Positions 34,094-44,192 are shown, numbered from the stretch's first letter. The stretch is 50,233 bases of DNA from Rhodocyclales bacterium (GCA_016235165.1 JACRLX010000035.1:1-50233), one strand, 5' to 3'. The notes: generated by a model not told the origin, from the letters alone. Made by a program: numbers and translations.

Positions 34094-34923
34094 GCGGAAA
34101 ACCAGGTCTTTGCCGCGAGCCAGAGCTTGCGCAGCGGCGGCAGCGAGATGCGCTGGTCGAGCACGCGGTAATCGTCGCGCACGATCTCGTCCAGCGTCGC
34201 CTGGTAGATCGCCGCCATGATCAGGCCGGCGCGCTGCGCCTTGCGGTCGGCGGCGGGAAGCTGGGCGAAGGCTTGCGCGTACATGGCGCGTGCGCGCTCG
34301 ACCTGGAAGGCCATCAGGCGGCGGAAGTTCTCGCCGTAGCGGGCGTGGAGCAGGTCGTCGGCGCTGACGTCGAAGCGCTGCAATTCGTCCTGCGGCAGGT
34401 AGACCCGGCCGCGCCGCGCATCCTCGCCGACATCGCGGATGATGTTGGTGAGCTGGAAGGCAAGGCCGAGGTCGTGGGCGTACTTCAGCGTCTGCCGCTC
34501 GGTGTAGCCGAAGATCTCGGCGGCGAGCAGGCCGACCACGCTGGCGACGCGGTAGCAGTAGAGGTGCAGGGCCTTGAAATCGGGATAGCGCGCCTGCTCC
34601 AGATCCATTTCCATGCCATCGATGATTTCCTGGAGTTGTTCCTGCGGCAGCGAGAATTCTCGCAGCGAGACCATCAGCGCCTGGGTCACCGGATGGCTGG
34701 GGCGTCCCTGGTAGAGCGCCTCGAGCTCGCCGCGCCACCAGGCCAGCTTGGTGCGCGCCAGCGCCGGATCTGGGCATTCATCGACCACGTCATCGACCTC
34801 GCGACAAAAGGCGTAGAGCGCGGTGATGGCCTGGCGCCGCTTCGGTTCGAGGAACAGGAAGCTGTAATAGAAGCTGGAGCCGCTGGCTGCGGCGCGCTGC
34901 TGGCAATAGTCGTCGGGGCTCAT
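34090..34923 (-). CDS. hpnD: Presqualene diphosphate synthase
   Basis: HpnD joins two farnesyl diphosphates to presqualene diphosphate. The 277-residue protein shows YALYAFCREVDDVVDE-type sequence with the first Asp-rich motif (DDVVDE, about 43-48) and the second as NIIRDVGEDARRGRVYLP (about 160-177), with the DLGLAFQLTN helix before it. Both Asp-rich motifs are intact. It overlaps hpnC upstream and hpnE downstream by four bases each, so the three proteins are made in a coupled fashion. Confidence 0.95.
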   Translation of the reverse strand: MSPDDYCQQRAAASGSSFYYSFLFLEPKRRQAITALYAFCREVDDVVDECPDPALARTKLAWWRGELEALYQGRPSHPVTQALMVSLREFSLPQEQLQEIIDGMEMDLEQARYPDFKALHLYCYRVASVVGLLAAEIFGYTERQTLKYAHDLGLAFQLTNIIRDVGEDARRGRVYLPQDELQRFDVSADDLLHARYGENFRRLMAFQVERARAMYAQAFAQLPAADRKAQRAGLIMAAIYQATLDEIVRDDYRVLDQRISLPPLRKLWLAAKTWFSA

Positions 34924-35828
34924 GTCGCGGCTCCGGTGGGGCGCACCAGCGATTGCCAGATCAGCAAAGGCCAGTCATGGCCGCGCAGCCTTGGCCGGCG
35001 GGTGAAGACCTCGTAATCTACGGCTTCGATCTTGTCGAGGATGCGCAGGCCGCCGGCGACGATGGCGCGGATTTCGAGGCCGATGCGTCCCGGCAGGTCC
35101 CAGCCCAGCGCGGCGCCGGAGAGCATCAGCGCGCGCGCACGCTCGACCTGGAAGCGCAGCAGGGCCTTGAAGTCGGCGTTGGGCGGAGGCGGGGTTTCGC
35201 GGAGCACTGCTCCGCGCCGCCGGAGCCGGCCGGCTGTGCAAAGCCGGCCGTGGAGAGCGTAGCCCAGCACGTCCCCGTCGCGCACGCCGAAGCGCGCCAT
35301 GTCGTCCTGCGGCAGGTAGATGCGTCCATTCGCGTTCTTGCCGGCATCGATGCCGACGTCCTGCCAGTGGTTGATCAGTTGCAGCGCCGAACAGATGGCA
35401 TCCGAGCGCACCAGGTTCTCCGCCGAGGCGTGGCAGAAGAGGTGCAACAACAGGCGTCCGACCGGGTCGGCGGAGCGGCGGCAGTAGTCCATCAGCTCGG
35501 CGAAATCGGCATAGCGATCCTGGTCGATGTCCTGGATGAAGGCGTCGAGCAGATCGCGAAACAGTTGCAGGGGAAGATCGTAGTCGCGGATCACGGGGCG
35601 CAGGCGGACGAAGAGCGGATGCCGCGTCGGTTCGCCGCGCTCGATGGCGTCGAGTTCGGCTTGGTAGCCCGCCAGCAGTTCATGCCTTTGCGCCGGGCTG
35701 CGCTCGCCCTCGTCGGCGAAGTCGTCGGCGGTGCGGGCGAACCAGTAAATGGCCGCCACCGGCTCGCGCAGGTGGGGCGGCAACAGGATCGAGGCGACGG
35801 GGAAGTTCTCGTAGTGGTCGACGGCCAT
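34920..35828 (-). CDS. hpnC: Hydroxysqualene synthase
   Basis: HpnC converts presqualene diphosphate to hydroxysqualene. This 302-residue protein has IYWFARTADDFADEGE (first Asp motif) and WQDVGIDAGKNANGRIYLP (second). Between that block and DFKALLRFQVERARALM stands an unusual arginine-rich stretch, LHGRLCTAGRLRRRGAVLRE (about 190-210), encoded by two GC-rich palindromes. It looks like an in-frame insertion in a surface loop and explains the slightly long protein. The gene begins just beside a tandem 7-mer repeat and heads the hpnCDE operon. Hopanoid or carotenoid genes using the squalene are not in the window. Confidence 0.93.
   Translation of the reverse strand: MAVDHYENFPVASILLPPHLREPVAAIYWFARTADDFADEGERSPAQRHELLAGYQAELDAIERGEPTRHPLFVRLRPVIRDYDLPLQLFRDLLDAFIQDIDQDRYADFAELMDYCRRSADPVGRLLLHLFCHASAENLVRSDAICSALQLINHWQDVGIDAGKNANGRIYLPQDDMARFGVRDGDVLGYALHGRLCTAGRLRRRGAVLRETPPPPNADFKALLRFQVERARALMLSGAALGWDLPGRIGLEIRAIVAGGLRILDKIEAVDYEVFTRRPRLRGHDWPLLIWQSLVRPTGAAT
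35198..35250. repeat. Two GC-rich palindromes inserted in hpnC
   Basis: CGCGGAG-CACTG-CTCCGCG (35198-35216) and CGGCCGGCT-GTGCAA-AGCCGGCCG (35227-35250) are perfect 7- and 9-bp hairpins 10 bases apart. They encode the arginine-rich insert of HpnC. Paired hairpins of this kind are typical of REP/BIME elements. Confidence 0.7.
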
Positions 35829-35938
35829 TCAGGGATCAGGAATCAGGCATCAGGGATCAGGGGTCAGGGGTCAGCATAGTACCGCCCCAGGCGCATCAAA
35901 TACTGATTCCTGATTCCTGACCTCTGATCCCTGAATCC
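35827..35938. repeat. Tandem 7-mer array with an inverted counterpart
   Basis: About six units of ATCAGGN run from 35829 to 35874. The reverse-complementary form (CTGATTC, CTGATTC, CTGACCT, CTGATCC, CTGAATC) runs from 35903 to 35938. The 28 bases between could form the loop of a long hairpin. The array begins at the hpnC start codon and ends about 70 bases before tRNA-Leu. The rest of the gap (35939-36006) has no visible feature. Confidence 0.8.
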
Positions 35939-36006
35939 GAAAGCAGGTAAAATCCGCCCTCCACTCGGAGTTGCGACGTGCCGCATGGCGGCCGGCCGCG
36001 ACCTGC

Positions 36007-36091
36007 GCCCAGGTGGCGAAATTGGTAGACGCACCAGATTTAGGTTCTGGCGCCGCAAGGCGTGGGGGTTCGAGTCCCTTCCTGGGCACCA
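36007..36091 (+). tRNA. tRNA-Leu (anticodon TAG)
   Basis: The acceptor stem GCCCAGG pairs with CCTGGGC and is followed by an encoded ACCA end. D-arm AATTGGTAGAC, anticodon stem-loop CCAGA-TTTAGGT-TCTGG (anticodon TAG), a long variable arm (GCGCCGCAAGGCGT) typical of class II tRNA-Leu, and GGTTCGAGTCC are all present. It reads CUN codons. It lies just before tig, as in many betaproteobacteria. Confidence 0.97.
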
Positions 36092-36178
36092 GCAAGCTGG
36101 CGCGAGCGTGTGCACTGCATGGCGGCGGTTTTGGACCGGCATGGTCTTTTTGATGAACTTTTCGATACGGATACAAAG

Positions 36179-37501
36179 ATGACGGAAACGGCTACGACGG
36201 CAGCGGCGACGGAAGCAGTGAGCGCGCTGGAACGGCGCATCGACATGACGGTGGTGTTGGCGGACATCGATAAGGATGTCGATCAGCGTCTCAAGCAGAT
36301 GTCTCGCTCGGTGAAGATGGCAGGTTTCCGTCCCGGCAAGGTGCCGATGAAAATGGTCGCCCAGCAGTACGGCGGCCAGGCGCGCTCGGAGGCGATCAGC
36401 GCGGCGGTGGAAAAGGCCTATGGCGACAAGGTGCGCGAACAGAACCTGCGCGTTGCCGGTTATCCGCGCATCGAACCGAAGGCTGATGCCGTCGAAGGCC
36501 AGCTCGGGTTTACCGCGATTTTCGAGGTGTATCCGGAAATCAGCCTCAACGAGGTGAGCGGCGAGGCCATCGAGAAGCCGACCCTGAGCGTCACCGACGT
36601 CGAAGTCGACAAGACGCTGGAGGTGCTGCGCAAGCAGCGCACCACCTACAATGCGACCGATCGCGCGTCCGAGAATGGCGACCGCCTGGTGATCGATTTC
36701 GTCGGCCGCAAGAATGGCGAGGAATTCCAGGGCGGCAAGGCCAACGACTATACGGTGATGGTGGGTGGCGGCATGATGCTGCCGGATTTCGAAACCCAGT
36801 TGGTGGGCGTCAAGGTGGCGGATCAAAAGTCGTTCGACGTGGCCTTTCCAGCCGACTATCAGGCCGCCGAACTGGCCGGCAATACCGTGCAGTTCGAAAT
36901 GACGGTAAAGAAGGTCGAGGCGCCGCTGGTGCCCGAGATCGACGCCGAATTTGCCAGGCAGCTCGGCGTTGCCGACGGCGACACGAGCAAGATGCGCGCC
37001 GAAGTCCGCAGCAATCTTGAGCGCGAAGTCAAAAAGCGCCTGCTGGCCAAGGTCAAGGAGCAGGTGATGGATGCCCTGCTCAAGGTCAATCCGATCGAGG
37101 TGCCGAAGGCACTGGTGCAGATGGAGTCGGAGCAGATGGCCGAGGCCGCCAAGCGCGACATGGAGCAGCGCGGCATGATGATGAAGAACATCCCGGTCGA
37201 GCCGAGTTGGTTCACCGACCAGGCCGCGCGCCGCGTCAAGCTGGGCCTGCTGCTCGCCGAACTGGTCAGGTCCAAGGATCTGCATGTCAAGCCGGAGCAG
37301 GTGCGTGCCATCGTCGACGAATTCGCCGAGACCTTCGAGGATCCCAAGGAAGTGGTGCGCTGGTACTATTCCCAGCCGCAGCGCCTGGCCGAAGCCGAGG
37401 CCCTGGCGCTGGAGAACAACGTGGTTTCCTGGGTGCTGGCCAGCGCCAAGGTCACCGAAACCCCCATCGCCTTCGATGTATTGATGGGCAACGCAGCATG
37501 A
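36179..37501 (+). CDS. tig: Trigger factor chaperone / peptidyl-prolyl isomerase
   Basis: The ATG at 36179 gives 440 residues, the usual length; the open frame upstream runs back towards the tRNA and is not coding. The N-terminal ribosome-binding domain carries [12 protein letters not shown] (about 46-57), the signature loop GFRxGKxP that docks on protein L23. The FKBP-type domain (about 155-245: [20 protein letters not shown]) and a long helical C-terminal domain follow. It captures nascent chains at the ribosome exit. Its stop overlaps the clpP start (ATGA). Confidence 0.97.
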   Translation: MTETATTAAATEAVSALERRIDMTVVLADIDKDVDQRLKQMSRSVKMAGFRPGKVPMKMVAQQYGGQARSEAISAAVEKAYGDKVREQNLRVAGYPRIEPKADAVEGQLGFTAIFEVYPEISLNEVSGEAIEKPTLSVTDVEVDKTLEVLRKQRTTYNATDRASENGDRLVIDFVGRKNGEEFQGGKANDYTVMVGGGMMLPDFETQLVGVKVADQKSFDVAFPADYQAAELAGNTVQFEMTVKKVEAPLVPEIDAEFARQLGVADGDTSKMRAEVRSNLEREVKKRLLAKVKEQVMDALLKVNPIEVPKALVQMESEQMAEAAKRDMEQRGMMMKNIPVEPSWFTDQAARRVKLGLLLAELVRSKDLHVKPEQVRAIVDEFAETFEDPKEVVRWYYSQPQRLAEAEALALENNVVSWVLASAKVTETPIAFDVLMGNAA

Positions 37502-38178
37502 TCCTGCCGGAGATGTCCATGCACGGTTCGCGACAGTTTGGCGGTGCGCACGACGCGCTGCTCCCCGATACCCAGGCCCTCGGCCTCGTGCCCATGGTCA
37601 TCGAGACCAGCGGTCGCGGCGAGCGGGCCTATGACATCTACTCGCGCCTGCTGCGCGAGCGGGTGATCTTCCTGGTGGGCCCGGTCAATGACGCCACCGC
37701 CAACCTGGTGGTGGCGCAACTGCTGTTCCTCGAATCGGAGAATCCCGACAAGGACATCTTCTTCTACATCAATTCGCCGGGCGGTTCGGTCACGGCGGGC
37801 ATGGCGATTTACGACACCATGCAGTTCATCAAGCCGAATGTGTCGACCTTGTGCATCGGCCAGGCCGCCAGCATGGGTGCCTTCCTGCTCGCGGCCGGCG
37901 AAAAGGGCAAGCGCTTCTGCCTGCCCAATTCACGTGTCATGATCCACCAGCCGATGGGCGGCTTCCAGGGCCAGGCTTCTGACATCGAGATCCACGCCAA
38001 GGAAATCCTCTACCTCAAGCAGAAGCTCAACGACATGCTGGCCAAGCACACCGGCCAGCCGATCGAGCGCATCGAACGCGACACGGACCGCGACAACTTC
38101 CTTTCCGCCGATGCTGCGGTAGAGTATGGTCTGGTTGACAAGGTCCTGACCCGCCGCGACGAGGCGGCGGCGACCTGA
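37498..38178 (+). CDS. clpP: ATP-dependent Clp protease proteolytic subunit
   Basis: With the ATG overlapping the tig stop the precursor is 226 residues; ATGs at 37513 and 37519 are alternatives, and all would leave a removable propeptide. The catalytic triad is visible: Ser125 in [10 protein letters not shown], His150 in MIHQPMGG and Asp near 199. [23 protein letters not shown] is the conserved mature N-terminus. ClpP forms the double-heptamer chamber used by ClpX (next gene) and ClpA. The order tig-clpP-clpX-lon is canonical. Confidence 0.97.
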   Translation: MILPEMSMHGSRQFGGAHDALLPDTQALGLVPMVIETSGRGERAYDIYSRLLRERVIFLVGPVNDATANLVVAQLLFLESENPDKDIFFYINSPGGSVTAGMAIYDTMQFIKPNVSTLCIGQAASMGAFLLAAGEKGKRFCLPNSRVMIHQPMGGFQGQASDIEIHAKEILYLKQKLNDMLAKHTGQPIERIERDTDRDNFLSADAAVEYGLVDKVLTRRDEAAAT

Positions 38179-38202
38179 TCCTTCGCGGCGACGGAGACGA
38201 AG

Positions 38203-39471
38203 ATGGCGGAAAAGAAACAGGGTGGTGCCGACAAGCTGCTGTATTGCTCCTTCTGCGGCAAGAGCCAGCACGAGGTCAAGAAGCTGATCGCCGGGCCGTC
38301 GGTCTTCATCTGCGACGAATGCATCGAGCTGTGCAACGACATCATCCGCGACGAGATCGCCGCCGAGCCGGCCGGTGCCGCCAAGCGCGAACTGCCTGCG
38401 CCCAAGGAAATCCGCGACATCCTCGACCAGTACGTGATCGGTCAGGATTCGGCGAAGAAGATCCTTGCCGTCGCGGTCTACAACCACTACAAGCGCATTC
38501 GCCACCAGGACAAGGGCAGCGACGGCGTCGAACTGGCCAAGAGCAACATCCTGCTGATCGGCCCCACCGGCTCGGGCAAGACCCTGCTGGCGCAGACCCT
38601 GGCGCGCATGCTGAATGTGCCTTTCGTCATGGCCGATGCCACCACGCTGACTGAAGCCGGTTACGTCGGCGAAGATGTCGAGAACATCATCCAGAAGCTG
38701 CTGCAGAAGTGCGACCACGAGGTCGAGAAGGCGCAGCAGGGCATCGTCTATATCGACGAAATCGACAAGATCTCGCGCAAGTCGGACAACCCGTCGATCA
38801 CCCGCGATGTTTCCGGCGAAGGCGTGCAGCAGGCGCTGCTCAAGCTGATCGAGGGCACGGTGGCGAGCATTCCGCCGCAGGGCGGGCGCAAGCACCCGAA
38901 CCAGGATTTCATCCAGATCGACACCACCAACATCCTGTTCATCTGCGGCGGCGCCTTCGACGGCCTCGACAAGGTGATCCGCAACCGTTCCGAAAAGGGC
39001 GGCATCGGTTTCGGTGCCGAAGTGCGCAGCCGCGATGCCGGTGGTGTGGACGAGATGCTGAAGCAGGTGGAACCGGAAGACCTGATCAAGTTCGGCCTGA
39101 TCCCGGAACTGATCGGCCGCCTGCCGGTGATCGCCACGCTCAAGGAGCTCGACGAGGAGGCGCTGATCGAAATCCTGATCGCGCCCAAGAACGCCCTGAT
39201 CAAGCAATACCAGAAGCTGTTCTCGATGGAAGGCGTCGAACTTGAAGTTCGTCCCTCGGCGCTACAGGCGATCGCCCGCAAGGCCCTGAAGCGCAAGACC
39301 GGCGCGCGCGGCCTGCGCTCCATCCTGGAGAACGTGCTGCTCGACACCATGTACGAACTTCCGACCATGGAGAGCGTGAGCAAGGTGGTCATCGACGAGA
39401 GCACGGTGGAAAGCGGTGCCCAGCCGCTGGTAATCTACGCCGACCAGCCCAAGGTATCGGGCTCGAATTAA
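38203..39471 (+). CDS. clpX: ATP-dependent unfoldase subunit ClpX
   Basis: This 422-residue AAA+ protein has the N-terminal four-cysteine zinc domain [15 protein letters not shown] ... CDECIELC (about 12-45). Walker [11 protein letters not shown] lies at 120-129, Walker [11 protein letters not shown] follows, and the [24 protein letters not shown] stretch with the sensor regions is intact. It recognises tagged substrates, unfolds them and feeds ClpP. The GYVG pore loop is present ([11 protein letters not shown]). It starts 24 bases after clpP. Confidence 0.97.
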   Translation: MAEKKQGGADKLLYCSFCGKSQHEVKKLIAGPSVFICDECIELCNDIIRDEIAAEPAGAAKRELPAPKEIRDILDQYVIGQDSAKKILAVAVYNHYKRIRHQDKGSDGVELAKSNILLIGPTGSGKTLLAQTLARMLNVPFVMADATTLTEAGYVGEDVENIIQKLLQKCDHEVEKAQQGIVYIDEIDKISRKSDNPSITRDVSGEGVQQALLKLIEGTVASIPPQGGRKHPNQDFIQIDTTNILFICGGAFDGLDKVIRNRSEKGGIGFGAEVRSRDAGGVDEMLKQVEPEDLIKFGLIPELIGRLPVIATLKELDEEALIEILIAPKNALIKQYQKLFSMEGVELEVRPSALQAIARKALKRKTGARGLRSILENVLLDTMYELPTMESVSKVVIDESTVESGAQPLVIYADQPKVSGSN

Positions 39472-39505
39472 GCCAAAGCGGCGGTGCAAGCCGCCGAACA
39501 GGCGC

Positions 39506-39533
39506 CTTGAATCCACTCCGGCCGCCCCCATCT
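39506..39533 (+). promoter_or_regulatory. Sigma-32 (RpoH) heat-shock promoter of lon
   Basis: CTTGAAT (39506-39512), 13 bases, then CCCCATCT (39526-39533) matches the RpoH consensus at 14 of 15 informative positions. It lies 35 bases before the lon ATG, in the clpX-lon gap. The spacer length equals that of the clpB promoter at 3153-3180. Confidence 0.88.
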
Positions 39534-39567
39534 TCCCGGGGTGACTCACAAATCAAAGGACACCACG

Positions 39568-41982
39568 ATGTCTGGCCTGCCTGCCTCCTCCTCCGAGATC
39601 CAGTCCCTGCCGCTGTTGCCCCTGCGCGACGTGGTGGTGTTCCCGCACATGGTGATTCCACTCTTCGTCGGCCGCCCGAAGTCGATCAAGGCGCTCGAAA
39701 CCGCCATGGAGGCGGGCAAGAGCATCCTCCTGGTGGCGCAGAAGTCCGCCGCCAAGGACGAGCCGGTGCCCGAGGACATGTATGAAATCGGTTGCCTGGC
39801 CAATATCCTGCAAATGCTCAAGCTGCCGGACGGCACGGTCAAGGTTCTGGTCGAGGGTGTGCAGCGCGCACGCCTGACCCGCATCGAGGACCAGCGGGCG
39901 CTGTTCGTTGCCGACGTTTCCCTGATTCCGATCGAGGAGCGCCGCGACAACGAGATCGAGGCCATGCGTCGCACCGTGCTGGCCCAGTTCGACCAGTACG
40001 TCAAACTCAACAAGAAGATCCCGCCCGAAGTGCTCACTTCGCTGGCCGGCATCGAAGAAGCCGGCCGCCTGGCCGATACCATCGCCGCCCACTTGCCGCT
40101 CAAGCTGGAACAGAAGCAGGAGGTGCTGGAAGTCTTCGGCGTCACCGAGCGTCTGGAAAAGCTGCTCGGCCAGCTCGAAGCCGAGCTCGACATCCTCCAG
40201 GTCGAGAAGCGCATTCGCGGCCGCGTCAAGCGCCAGATGGAAAAGAGCCAGCGCGAGTACTACCTCAACGAACAGGTCAAGGCCATCCAGAAGGAACTCG
40301 GCGAAGGCGAGGACGGCGCCGACATCGACGAGATGGAAAAGAAAATCAAGGCCGCCGGCATGAGCAAGGAGGCCCTGACCAAGGCCACTTCCGAGATGAA
40401 GAAGCTCAAGCTGATGTCGCCGATGTCGGCCGAGGCGACCGTGGTGCGCAACTACATCGAGACCCTGGTCGGCCTGCCGTGGAAGAAGAAATCGCGCATC
40501 AGCAAGGATCTCTCTGCCGCCGAGAAAATCCTCGACAAGGACCACTATGGCCTGGAAAAGGTCAAGGAGCGCATCGTCGAGTACCTGGCCGTGCAACAGC
40601 GCGTGGACAAGGTGAAGGCGCCGATCCTGTGCCTGGTCGGGCCTCCTGGCGTGGGCAAGACCTCGCTCGGCCAGTCGATCGCCCGTGCCACCAATCGCAA
40701 GTTCATCCGCATGGCGCTGGGCGGCGTGCGCGACGAAGCCGAGATTCGCGGCCATCGCCGCACTTACATCGGATCGATGCCGGGCAAGATCCTGCAGAAC
40801 ATGAGCAAGGTGGGGGTCAAGAACCCGCTGTTCCTGCTCGACGAAGTCGACAAGCTGGGCATGGATTTCCGCGGCGACCCGTCCTCGGCGCTGCTGGAAG
40901 TGCTCGACCCCGAACAGAACCACACCTTCCAGGACCACTACATCGAGGTTGACTTCGACCTCTCCGACGTGATGTTCGTCGCCACGGCGAACTCGCTCAA
41001 CATCCCGGCGGCGCTGCTCGACCGCCTGGAAGTGATCCGCCTGGCCGGCTACACCGAGGACGAAAAGGTCAACATCGCCGAGCGCTACCTGTGCCCGAAG
41101 CAGATGAAGAACAATGGCATCAAGCGCGAGGAACTGTCGGTCACCGAGGACGCGCTGCGCGACATCGTGCGCTACTACACCCGCGAGGCCGGCGTGCGGG
41201 CGCTGGAACGCGAGATTTCGAAGATCTGCCGCAAGGTGGTCAAGTCGCTCGTCATGAAGGCGCGCAAGAACAAGATCATCGTTAACGCCAAGAACCTCGA
41301 CAAGTTCCTCGGCGTGCGCCGCTACAGCTTCGGCATGGCGGAGAAGGAAAACCAGGTTGGCCAAGTGACGGGCCTGGCCTGGACCGAGGTCGGCGGCGAA
41401 CTGCTGACTATCGAGACCGTCGCCCTGCCGGGCAAGGGCAAGACCATGACCACCGGCAAGCTCGGCGAGGTGATGCAGGAGTCGATCCAGGCCGCCCTGT
41501 CGGTGGTGCGCAAGCGCAGCAAGACGCTCGGCATCGCCGATGATTTCTACCAGAACAACGACATACATATTCACCTGCCTGAGGGCGCGACGCCCAAGGA
41601 TGGCCCCAGTGCCGGCATCGCTATCTGCACCGCACTGGTTTCGGTGCTGAGCGGCATTCCGGTGCGCGCGGACGTGGCGATGACCGGCGAGATCACCCTG
41701 CGCGGCGAAGTGCTGCCGATCGGCGGCCTCAAGGAAAAGCTGCTGGCGGCGGTGCGCGGCGGCATCCGTCTGGCGCTGATCCCCGAGGAGAATGTCAAGG
41801 ATCTGGCCGAGATTCCGGACACCATCAAGAACCGCATCGAAATCCAGCCGGTGCGCTGGATCGACAAGGTGCTGGAACTGGCGCTGGAACGCATGCCCGA
41901 GCCCCTGCCCGACAAGACCGAGACGCCTGCCGTCGCCGTGGTTGCCGAGGGCGCCGCGGCTACCGGCGTAGTGACCCACTGA
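39568..41982 (+). CDS. lon: ATP-dependent protease Lon
   Basis: The ATG at 39568, with an AAAGGA site, gives 804 residues; a GTG at 39541 is less likely. The N-terminal substrate domain ([20 protein letters not shown]) is followed by a coiled-coil, the AAA+ module with Walker [10 protein letters not shown] (358-366) and Walker [12 protein letters not shown], and the protease domain with catalytic Ser681 ([10 protein letters not shown]) and Lys724, the 43-residue spacing seen in E. coli. Lon degrades damaged and regulatory proteins. It has its own heat-shock promoter. Its C-terminal extension ([20 protein letters not shown]) is low complexity. Confidence 0.98.
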   Translation: MSGLPASSSEIQSLPLLPLRDVVVFPHMVIPLFVGRPKSIKALETAMEAGKSILLVAQKSAAKDEPVPEDMYEIGCLANILQMLKLPDGTVKVLVEGVQRARLTRIEDQRALFVADVSLIPIEERRDNEIEAMRRTVLAQFDQYVKLNKKIPPEVLTSLAGIEEAGRLADTIAAHLPLKLEQKQEVLEVFGVTERLEKLLGQLEAELDILQVEKRIRGRVKRQMEKSQREYYLNEQVKAIQKELGEGEDGADIDEMEKKIKAAGMSKEALTKATSEMKKLKLMSPMSAEATVVRNYIETLVGLPWKKKSRISKDLSAAEKILDKDHYGLEKVKERIVEYLAVQQRVDKVKAPILCLVGPPGVGKTSLGQSIARATNRKFIRMALGGVRDEAEIRGHRRTYIGSMPGKILQNMSKVGVKNPLFLLDEVDKLGMDFRGDPSSALLEVLDPEQNHTFQDHYIEVDFDLSDVMFVATANSLNIPAALLDRLEVIRLAGYTEDEKVNIAERYLCPKQMKNNGIKREELSVTEDALRDIVRYYTREAGVRALEREISKICRKVVKSLVMKARKNKIIVNAKNLDKFLGVRRYSFGMAEKENQVGQVTGLAWTEVGGELLTIETVALPGKGKTMTTGKLGEVMQESIQAALSVVRKRSKTLGIADDFYQNNDIHIHLPEGATPKDGPSAGIAICTALVSVLSGIPVRADVAMTGEITLRGEVLPIGGLKEKLLAAVRGGIRLALIPEENVKDLAEIPDTIKNRIEIQPVRWIDKVLELALERMPEPLPDKTETPAVAVVAEGAAATGVVTH

Positions 41983-42009
41983 AGCGTTGACCTGATAAAA
42001 TCGCGGCCC

Positions 42010-42030
42010 GGTTGCCCGAACCAGGCAACC
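42010..42030 (+). terminator. Stem-loop after lon
   Basis: GGTTGCC-CGAACCA-GGCAACC forms a 7-bp stem 28 bases after the lon stop and 11 bases before tRNA-Val. There is no T run, so it may be an RNA processing or attenuating structure rather than a full terminator. Confidence 0.4.
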
Positions 42031-42040
42031 CCCGTTCATC

Positions 42041-42116
42041 GGGTGCTTAGCTCAGTTGGTAGAGCGTCGCCCTTACAAGGCGAATGTCGGCGGTTCGACC
42101 CCGTCAGCACCCACCA
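42041..42116 (+). tRNA. tRNA-Val (anticodon TAC)
   Basis: The acceptor stem GGGTGCT pairs with AGCACCC, followed by encoded ACCA. D-arm AGCTCAGTTGGTAGAGC, anticodon arm TCGCC-CTTACAA-GGCGA (TAC) and T-arm CGGTTCGACCCCG are all regular. It reads GUA and related valine codons. Position between lon and ppiD is common in betaproteobacteria. Confidence 0.98.
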
Positions 42117-42122
42117 AAGAAC

Positions 42123-42149
42123 AAAGGCGAACCCCGGTTCGCCTTTTTC
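42123..42149 (+). terminator. Intrinsic terminator after tRNA-Val
   Basis: AAAGGCGAAC, loop CCCG, then GTTCGCCTTT with a T run to 42148: a 10-bp stem ending in TTTTT. It follows the tRNA by seven bases and precedes ppiD by about 20, so ppiD needs its own promoter or read-through. Confidence 0.88.
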
Positions 42150-42167
42150 GCGCAGGGTACCCGCCGC

Positions 42168-44078
42168 ATGAGCATGTTCGATATCGTTCGCAACAACAAG
42201 AAGATCACCCAGATCTTCCTCGCTGTCATCACGCTGCCCTTTGCCTTCTGGGGTGTCGAATCCTATGTGCGCAACGTCGATAGCGGCAACGAGGTCGCCA
42301 CGGTCGGCACCACCAGGATCAGCCAGCAGGAATTGCAGGCCGCGATACGCGAGCAGCAGGACAAGCTGCGGGCCCAACTCGGTGGTGGCAAGCTCGATCC
42401 CGCCTTGTTCGATTCCCCGGAAATGCACCGCGCGATACTCGATACCTTGATTACCCAGCGCCTGCTGGCGGAGCAGGCGCGCACCGCGAAAATGAGCGTT
42501 GGCGACGCGCAATTGGCGCAGTTCATCGCCTCCGTGCCCTCCCTGCAGGAGAACGGCAAGTTTTCCAAGGAGCGGTACGAGGCGCTGGTCGCCAACCAGG
42601 GCATGAGCAAGGAAATGTTCGAGGCCCGGCTGCGACAGGATCTGGCCATGCAGCAACTGGCACTGCCGGTCAGCGAAGCCGGCATTTATGGTGCCGCTGC
42701 CGCCGGCCGCTGGCTGACGACCCAGCTCGAACAGCGCGAAGTCAGCGAGGCGGCGCTTTTCCCCGATGCCTATGCCAAACAGGTCAAGTTGTCGGCGGAG
42801 GCGGTACAGAAGTATTACGACGCCAACCGCAAGCAATTCGAAACGCCGGAGCAGGTTCGGGTCGAATTCGTGAGCTTGAGCCGCGATGCATTGGCGAACC
42901 AGGCTGCACCGGGCGACGAGGAAATAAAGGCCGCCTACAAGGCCAATGAGGCGCGCTACAAGGCGCCGGAAACCCGCCGCGCCAGCCACATTCTGCTGCG
43001 CCTCGACAAGTCGGCATCCGATGCCGATGTCAAGGCCGCCAGGGAAAAGGCGGAAGGCATCCTGGCGCAGGTCAAAAAAACTCCGGGCGACTTCGCCAAG
43101 CTGGCCAGGCAGCATTCGCAGGATCCGGGTTCGGCGGAAAAGGGTGGCGACCTCGATTGGTTCGGTCGTGGCGCCATGGTCAAGGCTTTCGAGGATTCCG
43201 TATTCGGCATGAAGGACGGGCAGATTTCCGAGCTGGTGCACTCGGATTTCGGTTTCCACATCATTCGTGTTACCGGGGTGCGCTCCGAGCGCGTAAAGCC
43301 GCTTGATGAAGTGCGTGTCGAGATTGCCGCCGAACTCAAGAGTGCGGCCGGCGCCAGGAAGTACGGCGAAGCGGCGGAAGCCTTCGGCAACATGGTGTAC
43401 GAGCAGTCCGACAGCCTCAAGCCGGCCGCCGACAAATGGAAGCTGGAAATCAGGCAATCGCCCTGGTTGGCCAAGGGTGCCAAGCTGGCTCCGCCTTTCG
43501 ACAATCCGAAGCTGGCAAACGCGCTGTTCGCCGACGACGCGGTAAAGAACAAGCGCAATACCGAAGCGATCGAAGTCGCACCTGGCACGCTGGTTTCGGC
43601 ACGGGTCGCCGAGTACAAGCCGGCGGCGGTGCAGCCCCTGGACGTGGTCAAGGCCAATGTTGAGAAGCGGCTGGTGAGTGAAGAAGCCGCCGCGCTTGCG
43701 ATCAAGGACGGCGAGGCCAAGCTGGCCAAGCTGCAAAAGGGGGAGGCCGTCGAGCTCAAGTGGTCGCCGACCCAGGCGGTCCGCCGCAGTGAGCCACGCG
43801 GTCTGGCACCGGAATCGGTACGCGCAATCTTCGCCGCCGACGTCGCCAAATTACCCACCTATGTCGGCACCGCGCATCCTGGCAAGGGCTATGCCTTGTA
43901 CCGGATTGCCGGAGTAAAGGCCGTCGCCAATGCCAAGGATGATCCGCGTGCGGCTTCGTTGCAGGAACAGTACGCCCGCGCCGTGGCCGAAGAAGAATTC
44001 GCCGCCTGGTTATCCAGCCTGCGCGACAAGCATCCGGTCAAGGTCGATAAGGCGAAACTGGCAGCCAAGGACCGTTGA
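42168..44078 (+). CDS. ppiD: Periplasmic folding chaperone PpiD
   Basis: The ATG at 42168 gives 636 residues. A single N-terminal membrane anchor (KKITQIFLAVITLPFAFWGV, about 10-30) puts the rest in the periplasm. The SurA-like chaperone region (about 35-260) flanks a parvulin domain (about 265-365: RRASHILLRL ... GGDLDWFGRGAMVKAFEDSVFGMK ... HSDFGFHIIRV), and helical sequence follows. PpiD helps outer-membrane and secreted proteins leave the Sec translocon. Whether the parvulin domain is active cannot be read. It is convergent with fabI. Confidence 0.94.
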   Translation: MSMFDIVRNNKKITQIFLAVITLPFAFWGVESYVRNVDSGNEVATVGTTRISQQELQAAIREQQDKLRAQLGGGKLDPALFDSPEMHRAILDTLITQRLLAEQARTAKMSVGDAQLAQFIASVPSLQENGKFSKERYEALVANQGMSKEMFEARLRQDLAMQQLALPVSEAGIYGAAAAGRWLTTQLEQREVSEAALFPDAYAKQVKLSAEAVQKYYDANRKQFETPEQVRVEFVSLSRDALANQAAPGDEEIKAAYKANEARYKAPETRRASHILLRLDKSASDADVKAAREKAEGILAQVKKTPGDFAKLARQHSQDPGSAEKGGDLDWFGRGAMVKAFEDSVFGMKDGQISELVHSDFGFHIIRVTGVRSERVKPLDEVRVEIAAELKSAAGARKYGEAAEAFGNMVYEQSDSLKPAADKWKLEIRQSPWLAKGAKLAPPFDNPKLANALFADDAVKNKRNTEAIEVAPGTLVSARVAEYKPAAVQPLDVVKANVEKRLVSEEAAALAIKDGEAKLAKLQKGEAVELKWSPTQAVRRSEPRGLAPESVRAIFAADVAKLPTYVGTAHPGKGYALYRIAGVKAVANAKDDPRAASLQEQYARAVAEEEFAAWLSSLRDKHPVKVDKAKLAAKDR

Positions 44079-44087
44079 TCCGACCAC

Positions 44088-44117
44088 CCATACAGCCACG
44101 CATGCGTGGCTGTATGG
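44088..44117. terminator. 30-bp perfect palindrome after ppiD
   Basis: CCATACAGCCACGCA is followed directly by its exact reverse complement. It begins 10 bases after the ppiD stop. No T run follows on either strand, but the long stem could stop transcription or stabilise the ppiD message. The 200 bases between ppiD and fabI contain no gene. Confidence 0.55.
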
Positions 44118-44192
44118 TCGTGCGGCAGGGGCTCAGCCCGAAACGACAGGGTGGGCCGCTTGTGATGTCGAGCGAAGCAAGCCGATTGGGAA

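Noticed and set aside
34094-34777. N-terminal extension of hpnE through hpnD (647-residue frame)
   Set aside because: The FAD-binding motif begins exactly at the ATG at 34093, which overlaps the hpnD stop; the extension would duplicate the hpnD region in another frame.
39553-42039. 828-residue open frame on the minus strand opposite lon
   Set aside because: It is a shadow of the GC-rich codon pattern of lon, whose motifs and promoter are complete. The antisense protein is His/Leu/Asp/Gln-rich low-complexity sequence, as shadows are.
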